From contig WGFF01000326.1 of assembly GCA_015492355.1 (NCBI GenBank), forward strand, positions 1 to 5,332: DNA of 5,332 nt, read 5' to 3'. The DNA is from Deltaproteobacteria bacterium (GTDB lineage Bacteria > Desulfobacterota > GWC2-55-46 > S146-73). Within the stretch, counting starts at the first letter, position 1, and each line of letters opens with the position of its first letter. The notes under the pieces are model-generated. The model was given only the letters and a program-made list of their open reading frames with translations, ran no database searches and was not told the DNA's origin. Of this stretch, positions 1 through 5,332 are shown piece by piece. Made by a program: the position numbers and the translations under genes.

Positions 1-1392
1 AAGTTTGCCAAGGAGAACAATGCCAGGATGGTGGACCTGAAGTTTCTGGACTTCATCGGCATCTGGCAGCATTTCTCCATTCCTGTCTCCGAGCTCTCAG
101 AGGATATCTTCGAGGAGGGAGTCGGTTTCGATGGTTCGAGTATACGTGGCTGGCAGCCGATACATGCAAGTGATATGCTCGTTGTGCCTGACCCCACAAC
201 CGCTGTGATGGATCCATTTACAGAGACACCCACACTCACACTCATCTGCAACATCTACGATCCCATCACAAAGGAGCCATACTCAAGGGATCCGAGAAAT
301 ATCGCCAAAAAGGCAGAGGCATACCTGAAGTCCACTGGTATAGGTGATGTTGCGTACTTCGGTCCAGAGCCCGAGTTCTTCATCTTCGATGATATAAGGT
401 TTAGCCAGGGGGCTGACCATGGGTTCTACTTTATAGATTCAGTGGAGGGTATATGGAACTCTGGACGTGAGGAGTGCCCCAATCTGGGATACAAGCCCAG
501 ACACAAGGAGGGGTATTTCCCTGTTCCACCAATGGACAAGCACCAGGACATAAGGACAGAGATGTGCCTTATAATGGAGCAGGTGGGCATACAGCTCGAA
601 TGCCAACACCACGAGGTGGCAACAGCAGGTCAGGCCGAGATAGATATGAGGTTCGACAGCCTGCTCAGGATGGGCGACAAACTCATGTGGTACAAGTACA
701 TAATCAAGAATGTGGCAAGGAAGTGGAACAAGACCGTTACCTTCATGCCGAAACCCATATTCGGTGACAATGGAACAGGTATGCACACACACCAGTCCAT
801 CTGGAAGGATGGAAAGCCTGTCTTTGCAGGGGACAAGTACGGGGGCTTGAGTGAGACCGCCATGTACTACATAGGTGGCATACTCAAACACGCCCGTGCC
901 CTCAATGCCTTTACCAACCCGAGTACCAACTCCTACAAGAGGCTTGTCCCGGGTTTTGAGGCACCCATAAATCTCGCCTACTCTGTGAGAAACCGCTCTG
1001 CCGCGGTGAGGATACCCATGTACTCACCCTCACCAAAGACAAAGAGGATAGAGGTGAGGTTCCCTGACCCATCCTGCAACGGTTACCTTGCATTCTCTGC
1101 AATGCTCATGGCAGGACTCGATGGGATACAGAACAAGATAGATCCTGGTGAACCACTCGACAAGGATATCTACGCCCTCTCACCAGAGGAGCTCGCAAAG
1201 GTACCGAGTGCAGCAGGCTCGCTCGAAGAGGCACTCGATGCGCTCAGGGAGGACCATGAATTCCTGCTCAAGGGAGACGTGTTCACACAGGATGTCATAG
1301 ATACATGGATAGAGTACAAACAGTCGAGAGAGGTGGATGAGATAAAGCAGAGACCAGTGCCATACGAGTTCTTCCTGTACTTCGACTGTTGA
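1..1392 (+). CDS. glnA: Glutamine synthetase, type I (5' end cut by window edge)
   Basis: Cytoplasmic enzyme that joins ammonia to glutamate with ATP to make glutamine. The frame is open from base 1 (KFAKENNARMVDLKFLDF), so the ATG at 28 is internal; the true start lies outside, with perhaps ten residues missing. 463 residues are visible, matching the roughly 470 of GSI. Counting from that ATG: GFDGSSIRGW (33-42) in the N-terminal beta-grasp region; metal-binding FGPEPEFFIF (111-120); HHEVATAGQAEIDMRF (194-209); DNGTGMHTHQS (247-257); NPSTNSYKRLVPGFEAP (297-313); RNRSAAVRIP (321-330); RIEVRFPDPS (340-349). Tyr382 (codon 1171-1173) in DKDIYALSPEE sits where GlnE-type adenylyltransferases modify GSI-beta enzymes, so control by adenylylation is possible but inferred. 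Oddities: NGYLAF replaces the usual NPYLAF, and Ala follows Tyr382 where Asp is common. It converges on hldC. The promoter and any upstream glnB lie outside. Confidence 0.97.
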   Translation, partial: KFAKENNARMVDLKFLDFIGIWQHFSIPVSELSEDIFEEGVGFDGSSIRGWQPIHASDMLVVPDPTTAVMDPFTETPTLTLICNIYDPITKEPYSRDPRNIAKKAEAYLKSTGIGDVAYFGPEPEFFIFDDIRFSQGADHGFYFIDSVEGIWNSGREECPNLGYKPRHKEGYFPVPPMDKHQDIRTEMCLIMEQVGIQLECQHHEVATAGQAEIDMRFDSLLRMGDKLMWYKYIIKNVARKWNKTVTFMPKPIFGDNGTGMHTHQSIWKDGKPVFAGDKYGGLSETAMYYIGGILKHARALNAFTNPSTNSYKRLVPGFEAPINLAYSVRNRSAAVRIPMYSPSPKTKRIEVRFPDPSCNGYLAFSAMLMAGLDGIQNKIDPGEPLDKDIYALSPEELAKVPSAAGSLEEALDALREDHEFLLKGDVFTQDVIDTWIEYKQSREVDEIKQRPVPYEFFLYFDC

Positions 1393-1406
1393 GAAAAAAA
1401 TCAACG

Positions 1407-1439
1407 AGGGGAAAGCTCTCCTTTAGGGGGCTTTCCCCT
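1407..1439 (-). terminator. Stem-loop between convergent glnA and hldC, likely terminator
   Basis: A perfect 10-base inverted repeat (1407-1416 with 1430-1439, AGGGGAAAGC / GCTTTCCCCT) extends inward with two G-C and two G-U pairs to a stem of about 14 pairs and a five-base loop. Read on the minus strand, downstream of hldC, it is followed after six bases by a run of seven T (1400-1394), as in an intrinsic terminator. Read on the plus strand, after glnA, it is followed by ATCCCCAGCCC with no T-run, so stopping glnA transcription here would rely on the hairpin alone. The gap 1393-1487 holds no gene. Confidence 0.7.
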
Positions 1440-1473
1440 ATCCCCAGCCCAAGTGGATGGCTCGCATCTTTTA

Positions 1474-1486
1474 GTCCCGAAGGGAC
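1474..1486 (-). other. Short GC-rich hairpin just after the hldC stop codon
   Basis: One base beyond the hldC TGA the minus strand reads GTCCC-TTC-GGGAC, a 5-pair stem with a 3-base loop, then TAAAAG. There is no T-run. It may add to transcript-end stability ahead of the stronger stem-loop at 1407-1439, or may be chance. Confidence 0.25.
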
Positions 1487-1487
1487 A

Positions 1488-1967
1488 TCAATCCCCGTAA
1501 ATCTCCAGTATCCTCTCTATTATGGAGGTGGTTGATCTTCCCTTAAGTAGCCTTATCCTTGCAACCCTTCCGCCACTCCTCTTCACTATGTCAGCCCCTA
1601 CTATCCTGTCCTCATCCCAGTCAGCACCCTTTACAAGTACATCAGGCTTTATAGCATGTATGAGTCTTACAGGGGTAGGCTCCCTGAATATGACTATATA
1701 GTCCACAGCCTCGAGCCCACCGAGCACCTCTGCCCTTTCCTTCTCTGGCACTATGGGTCTTGTATTCCCCTTGATAGCCCGCACAGAATCATCACTGTTG
1801 AGCCCTACCACGAGTACATCACCCAGTGACTTCGCCTTGGTGAGGTATCTGACGTGACCTGCATGGAGTATGTCGAAACATCCGTTGGTGAATACTATCC
1901 TTTTACCACTCCTTCTGAGTGGTCCGATCTCCTGCAGGAGTCTTTTAAGTGAACGTACCTTTTTCAT
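1488..1967 (-). CDS. hldC: D-glycero-beta-D-manno-heptose 1-phosphate adenylyltransferase
   Basis: Also known as rfaE2. It transfers AMP from ATP to heptose 1-phosphate, giving ADP-heptose for the LPS inner core; cytoplasmic. The product, 159 residues from this start, is a stand-alone nucleotidyltransferase domain like the C-terminal half of E. coli HldE; no kinase domain is attached. Visible signatures: FTNGCFDILHAGHVRYL (26-42) with the nucleotide-binding HxGH (HAGH, 35-38), VGLNSDDSVRAIKG (54-67), RPIVPEKERAEVL (70-82), KPDVLVKGADW (107-117) and the C-terminal STTSIIERI (145-153). Start choice: MKKVRSL gives the usual family N-terminus. The alternative ATG at 1985, two bases after the comF stop (TGA-AT-ATG), adds six residues and would suit translational coupling. 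A start at 2054 would add 29 residues overlapping comF and is unlikely. Neither near start has a good Shine-Dalgarno (AAAGGG lies only 3 bases before the chosen ATG). It is the second gene of a pair with comF. Confidence 0.93.
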   Translation of the reverse strand: MKKVRSLKRLLQEIGPLRRSGKRIVFTNGCFDILHAGHVRYLTKAKSLGDVLVVGLNSDDSVRAIKGNTRPIVPEKERAEVLGGLEAVDYIVIFREPTPVRLIHAIKPDVLVKGADWDEDRIVGADIVKRSGGRVARIRLLKGRSTTSIIERILEIYGD

Positions 1968-1987
1968 ACGCCCTTTGAATACCATAT

Positions 1988-2713
1988 TCACACAGCCCTG
2001 GCAAGGGTCAATACCACCACTGAGCCACCAGCCCTCTCTATGACCCCAGCGCACTCATTCACAGTGGCACCTGTGGTATATACGTCGTCAACAAGGAGTA
2101 TCCTCCTGTTACGGAATACCTCCCTTCTCTCCACCGAGAATGCGCCCCTTACGTTCCTCCTTCTTTCGTCCCTTTTCAATCCCACCTGGGAGGGTGTCTC
2201 CCTTGTCTTCTTGAGATTGGTATAATCGAGTGCAAGACCATGGTACCTTGCGACCTCTCTTGCAAGGAGGAGTGCATGATTAAAACCCCTCTGCCTGAGT
2301 CTGTCCCTGTGGATGGGCACAGGGACAACAAGGTCTATCCCCTCTGGTACTGCCATCTCCTTTGCAAGGATATATCCCAGGGGTCTTGCAAGCTCTGTCC
2401 TGCCTGAATACTTCAACAGATGGAGGGCATGGAGTGCCATACCCTCGTAAAGGAATACACTCCTTGCCATGATGAATCTCCTCTTGGTGGTGAGACATTC
2501 ACCACAGACATGATCGGTACCTACACCGTGGACAAAGGGCATACCACATACACTGCACACAGGGCCTTCCACCCTCCTGAATCCATCGAGACACACGGTA
2601 CAGAAACCATCGTCTATAAGATTGTCCCCGCACAGATGACATAAAGGCGGGAAGAGGAGGTCCATGAACGAACGCAGAAGGCTCAAGCAGTGGTGAACTA
2701 TCCCTGTGGTCAT
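1988..2713 (-). CDS. comF: ComF family protein (phosphoribosyltransferase-fold, double zinc motif)
   Basis: Soluble 241-residue protein of the ComF/GntX family. Members are linked to uptake and processing of transforming DNA, but the chemical reaction is not settled, so the role here is inferred from the family. The N-terminal third has four CxxC pairs: Cys25/28 in FPPLCHLCG, Cys38/41 in CTVC, Cys53/56 in CSVCG and Cys70/73 in CGEC, as expected for zinc binding. The C-terminal part is a type I phosphoribosyltransferase domain: VVPVPIHRDRLRQRGFNHA (129-147), TPSQVGLKRDERRRNV (173-188) and the PRPP loop ILLVDDVYTTGATV (205-218). Length is normal. The ATG at 2713 gives the usual short lead before DLLFPP; an internal ATG at 2665 (residue 17) is possible, and neither has a strong ribosome site. 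hldC begins within 2-20 bases of its stop, so the two are probably one transcript. No other competence gene is in view. Confidence 0.93.
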   Translation of the reverse strand: MTTGIVHHCLSLLRSFMDLLFPPLCHLCGDNLIDDGFCTVCLDGFRRVEGPVCSVCGMPFVHGVGTDHVCGECLTTKRRFIMARSVFLYEGMALHALHLLKYSGRTELARPLGYILAKEMAVPEGIDLVVPVPIHRDRLRQRGFNHALLLAREVARYHGLALDYTNLKKTRETPSQVGLKRDERRRNVRGAFSVERREVFRNRRILLVDDVYTTGATVNECAGVIERAGGSVVVLTLARAV

Positions 2714-2761
2714 TTATGGAGGAATCCCTGATCTTTTAAAAATCTTTTTCGGACTAAATTC

Positions 2762-2797
2762 TGAGGGAAACCCCTTTTGTAAAAGTGGTTTCCCTCA
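2762..2797 (-). terminator. Stem-loop after the sensor operon, possible terminator
   Basis: A perfect 11-base inverted repeat (2762-2772 TGAGGGAAACC with 2787-2797 GGTTTCCCTCA) continues, after one C/T mismatch, with CTTTT/AAAAG around a very short loop. It lies in the 158-base gap between the minus-strand kinase stop (2872) and the comF start (2713), so its likely job is ending the sensor transcript. There is no clean T-run on either side (minus strand continues GAATTTAGTCCG), so function as an intrinsic terminator is less certain than for 1407-1439. The alternative is a leader structure ahead of comF. The rest of the gap (2714-2871) is partly A/T-rich and holds no gene or convincing promoter. 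Confidence 0.55.
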
Positions 2798-2871
2798 AAC
2801 TCCCTTCCCTAAAACTTTTAATCTAAAGTCTAATGAGCTGGAAATGCAACGAAAAAAGTATCCCCTGCCCT

Positions 2872-4134
2872 TCAGGTCGTGGGGAGTCTTATAAAAAAGA
2901 TGGTACCCTTGTCCTTTTTGCTCCTGACCTTTATCTCCCCCCTGTGATCCTTGATTATACTATAACTTATGGAGAGTCCCAAGCCTGTTCCCTTGCCCTC
3001 TTCCTTTGTGGTGAAGAAGGGGTCGAATATCCTGTGGATTATATCATCGGGTATACCATAGCCTGTGTCACTCACCGTTACCTCTGCATACCTTCTGCCA
3101 TTATCATCCACTGTCCTGGTGGATATGGAAAGGACCCCACCATCTGGCATGGCGTCTCTTGCATTGGTTGCAAGGTTTATGATTACCTGTTCCAGTTTGT
3201 TCGCACATCCACGTATGGGTGGAAGGGGTGATAGGCTCAGCCTTATCTCTATGGAATGCCGTGCCAGGAGTTCCTTTACCATCTTGAGGGTGTTCCTTAT
3301 CACATCGTTGAGGTCTATTATCCTGAACTCTGGCTCATCCATCCTCGAAAATACCCTGAGATGGTTTATTATCTCCTCCATCCGTCTGGATGCATCCACC
3401 ATGAGTTTGAGTTTTTCATAATCCTGGTCTCTGGGGCTTGTTTTGCGCAGTAGATTCTGGGAAAGCCCCCGTATCACTGTAAGGGGCTGGTTCAGCTCAT
3501 GGGCAAGTCCTGCGGCTATCTCTCCAAGGACCTTAAGCTTGCTCGACTGGAAGAGTTGTTCCTGGGTCTCCTTGAGCCTTCTGCGTATCTCTTCGAGTTC
3601 GTTCTCGTTCCTGTCAAGATCGTGGAGCATGTAGAGGATACCCTCTCTGAACTCCTCAAGCGCATCTATCCTTCTTTTGAGTTCATCCTTCGTCCCTTCC
3701 AGCTCCTTGAGGAGACGGAGGTCTTCCCTTCGATCCCTGGCAATGCCGATATAGATGACACTGGTATCGTTACTTACCACTGGCGAGACTGAGAAACTTA
3801 CAGGTATATCCCTGCCATCTTTGGTCCTGAGTCCCATATCGAGCTCCCTCACAGAGCCGTATCTTTTAAGTAGCATGGTCAGGGATTCCTCACGGGATGG
3901 GAGTCTACAAAATCCATCAAAAGCCCTTCCCTTCAGCTCGGCTTCTGTGTATCCGAGGAGTTCAAGGAATGCCCTGTTGCCAGCCCTCACCTCACCGTTT
4001 CGGTCTATCAGGACCACAGGATCGACAAGAAAATGTATAATATGACCCACAGCCCAGCATATCTCCTCAAGACTGCTGGTAGATTCCATAAGAAAACCTT
4101 TCTCTTTGAAGGTGTGCCTTCTGTACTCTTCCAT
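2872..4134 (-). CDS. Soluble PAS-domain sensor histidine kinase
   Basis: A 420-residue two-component kinase that autophosphorylates on histidine and passes phosphate to a response regulator not present here. Order: PAS domain (about 30-140; LVDPVVLIDRNGEVRAGN, then SVIYIGIARDRRE), a charged coiled coil (about 136-200), dimerisation/phosphoacceptor domain with His212 in GEIAAGLAHELNQPLTVIRG (204-223), and a complete ATP-binding domain: N-box with Asn320 and Asn324 in LEQVIINLATNARDAM, G1 VSDTGYGIP (Asp356), F-box IFDPFFTTKEEG, G2 GKGTGLGLS (380-389). The H-box resembles the NtrB/AtoS/ZraS-like group. I see no signal peptide or membrane helix, so it should be cytoplasmic. Start: ATG 4134 has AGGG eight bases upstream; ATG 4089 (residue 16, preceded by AAAGG) is a fair alternative. 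It follows the membrane sensor gene by 22 bases, which suggests a shared transcript and a shared signal. Confidence 0.95.
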   Translation of the reverse strand: MEEYRRHTFKEKGFLMESTSSLEEICWAVGHIIHFLVDPVVLIDRNGEVRAGNRAFLELLGYTEAELKGRAFDGFCRLPSREESLTMLLKRYGSVRELDMGLRTKDGRDIPVSFSVSPVVSNDTSVIYIGIARDRREDLRLLKELEGTKDELKRRIDALEEFREGILYMLHDLDRNENELEEIRRRLKETQEQLFQSSKLKVLGEIAAGLAHELNQPLTVIRGLSQNLLRKTSPRDQDYEKLKLMVDASRRMEEIINHLRVFSRMDEPEFRIIDLNDVIRNTLKMVKELLARHSIEIRLSLSPLPPIRGCANKLEQVIINLATNARDAMPDGGVLSISTRTVDDNGRRYAEVTVSDTGYGIPDDIIHRIFDPFFTTKEEGKGTGLGLSISYSIIKDHRGEIKVRSKKDKGTIFFIRLPTT

Positions 4135-4156
4135 GGTTTGCCCTGGCAGGCTATAT

Positions 4157-5332
4157 TCAGGTCTTCTCCCTGAGCCTTTTGAAACCCTCCCTTATCTCCT
4201 TCATCTTAAGTTCCCTCCGTACAGCGAGTATGGCAAACTCCTCGAGGTCCTTTATGGTCTTTTTGAGTTTCTCTGATGTCCTTTCAGCCTCCATTCTGGC
4301 GTGTTCGAGTTCTTCCATTATCCTTTTGCGTTCCTCTATGTTCCTTGCCACACACCTGCACCCGATTATGCCACCCTCTTTCCTCACAGGCACCGCACTG
4401 AGCTCAAGGGTGTTGGTCCTGCCGTCCCTGAACACAAAGGGGAGTTCATGATTCTTTACCGCACTGCCACTGTTAATACACCCCATGAGTTCGTCTATCT
4501 TATAGTGGTGGTCCTGAGGCACAAAATCCTTGAGGTTCCTTCCCACAAGATCACCTTCACCATAACCGGTCATCGTAAGGGTCGCCTCGTTCACATACCT
4601 TATGGTGCCATCCATGCCAAGGTCTATCACACTGTCGGGGATTGTCCGTGTAAGGTCCACATAACGGGCTTCTGAGTCCTTCAAGCAGTCTACTATCCTG
4701 TTGCACGATTTGGCTATACTGCCGAATTCATCGTGGTAATCCCATCTCAAACGTATATCGAGGTTGCCACTGAGGAGACTTTTGAGTCCGCCTGTAAGCT
4801 CACCAAGGGGCTGTATGATACGTCTCGAAAGGAAGAAGGTGGAGCCCAGGACAGAGAGGAGTATAGCCACGGTAAAGAGGATGAGGATAGTGTAGAAATG
4901 CCTTATCCTCGTGGATGATCTGTCCTCGAGTTTCAAAAGGAGGTCGTTGAGTGATGTGGATATCTCAAAAAGTAAGGCTACCGTCTCACGTCCCTGTGCT
5001 GTCGTGGGGGCTTCGATATCCTCAAGCCTTTTAAGGATGCGTGAGAGGCTCTCCTTAAAGGAAGGGTCATCTACCTGTGGAATACCTCTCTCCGTATCAC
5101 CATTCCTCAATCCCTCAAGGAGTGAAGCCAGGCTTTCTGTCTCTTCACGGATGGAGCCCGCGAGTAACCCCTGGGTGGATAGTGTGAGATGGAACAAGCG
5201 GTCGAGATGATAGCGGGCACGTGTTAGAACATCTATCCTTTTCGTATCGTCATCCAGATGCCTGAGGAAATGGAGTCCCGTGAGGAGTGGAGTGAAGATA
5301 AGGATGGTCAGAACGATGAGTGTTGAGACTAT
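4157..5332 (-). CDS. Membrane HAMP-PAS sensor protein without kinase domain (5' end cut by window edge)
   Basis: The frame stays open to the right edge, giving 391 visible residues; a TTG at 5197 is internal, not the start. First visible is a hydrophobic stretch, IVSTLIVLTILIFTPLL, read as the first membrane helix. Then come about 120 mostly helical residues likely facing the periplasm (about 24-145), a second membrane helix (about 146-169, FYTILILFTVAILLSVLGST), a HAMP domain (about 170-223; RRIIQPLGELTGGLKSLLSG and DEFGSIAKSCNRIVDCL), a PAS domain (about 224-335; IPDSVIDLGMDGTIRYVNEA to CRCVARNIEERKR) and a C-terminal coiled coil ending LEEFAILAVRRELKMKEI and REKT. It stops there with TGA: no phosphoacceptor His box and no ATP-binding domain. 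The architecture is that of a receptor that must signal through a partner, and the kinase gene 22 bases downstream is the obvious candidate (inference). A degenerate kinase that lost its catalytic half is the alternative. The ligand cannot be told. Confidence 0.9.
   Translation of the reverse strand: MVSTLIVLTILIFTPLLTGLHFLRHLDDDTKRIDVLTRARYHLDRLFHLTLSTQGLLAGSIREETESLASLLEGLRNGDTERGIPQVDDPSFKESLSRILKRLEDIEAPTTAQGRETVALLFEISTSLNDLLLKLEDRSSTRIRHFYTILILFTVAILLSVLGSTFFLSRRIIQPLGELTGGLKSLLSGNLDIRLRWDYHDEFGSIAKSCNRIVDCLKDSEARYVDLTRTIPDSVIDLGMDGTIRYVNEATLTMTGYGEGDLVGRNLKDFVPQDHHYKIDELMGCINSGSAVKNHELPFVFRDGRTNTLELSAVPVRKEGGIIGCRCVARNIEERKRIMEELEHARMEAERTSEKLKKTIKDLEEFAILAVRRELKMKEIREGFKRLREKT

Noticed and set aside
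439..891. Minus-strand open frame of 150 codons inside glnA
   Set aside because: It is fully antisense to a well-conserved enzyme gene, and its translation shows no recognisable domain; it is an open shadow frame caused by codon use.
1471..1490. TTAGTCCCGAAGGGACATCA, which looks a little like a CRISPR repeat
   Set aside because: Only one copy is present, with no spaced repeats nearby; it is a short hairpin at the hldC end.
2822..2857. Possible minus-strand promoter (TTGCAT, 18 bases, TAGATT) ahead of comF
   Set aside because: Only about half of the consensus bases match, and it lies upstream of the stem-loop, so it is too weak to call.
2833..3231. Plus-strand open frame of 132 codons
   Set aside because: Mostly antisense to the histidine kinase ATP-binding domain, with no family signature.
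2872..4134. Naming the kinase NtrB because of a nearby glnA
   Set aside because: It is over a kilobase away from glnA, on the other strand, with comF and hldC between and no NtrC gene; the H-box type is shared by many sensor kinases.
4301..4675. Plus-strand open frame of 124 codons
   Set aside because: Antisense to the PAS region of the membrane sensor; no recognisable domain.
5195..5197. TTG at 5197 as start of the membrane sensor
   Set aside because: The frame is open upstream to the window edge and encodes a hydrophobic helix fitting the first membrane segment of this architecture, so the TTG is an internal Leu.

Overview
This is a chromosomal-looking window from a Gram-negative bacterium that I cannot name. 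An LPS-heptose enzyme gene points to an outer membrane. By eye the G+C content is roughly half, with frequent ATA (Ile) and AGG (Arg) codons in all genes. That, with the style of the sensor proteins, would suit an uncultured Nitrospirota or Desulfobacterota lineage; this placement is an inference with low certainty.

Layout: (1) 1-1392, plus strand: glnA, type I glutamine synthetase, cut by the left edge and missing only about its first ten residues. (2) 1393-1487: convergent intergenic gap with a strong stem-loop whose T-tract is on the minus strand. (3) 1488-2713, minus strand: a two-gene unit, comF-family gene then hldC/rfaE2 (heptose-1-phosphate adenylyltransferase). (4) 2714-2871: 158-base gap with a second stem-loop, related in sequence to the first. 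(5) 2872-5332, minus strand: a two-gene sensory unit. The upstream gene, open to the right edge, encodes a membrane HAMP-PAS sensor without a kinase domain; 22 bases later comes a soluble PAS-histidine kinase with all catalytic boxes.

How the genes relate: glnA makes glutamine from ammonia and stands alone here, facing the other genes. comF and hldC are probably co-transcribed, but their biochemical roles (a phosphoribosyltransferase-fold protein linked to DNA uptake, and LPS precursor synthesis) show no obvious link. The two sensor genes look like a two-protein receptor and kinase set; no response regulator lies in the window.

Nothing here shows a mobile element, CRISPR array, defence system or RNA gene. 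The items most worth a second look are the split sensor pair and the pair of related G-rich dyads that bracket comF-hldC. Neither is strong evidence of a new system.
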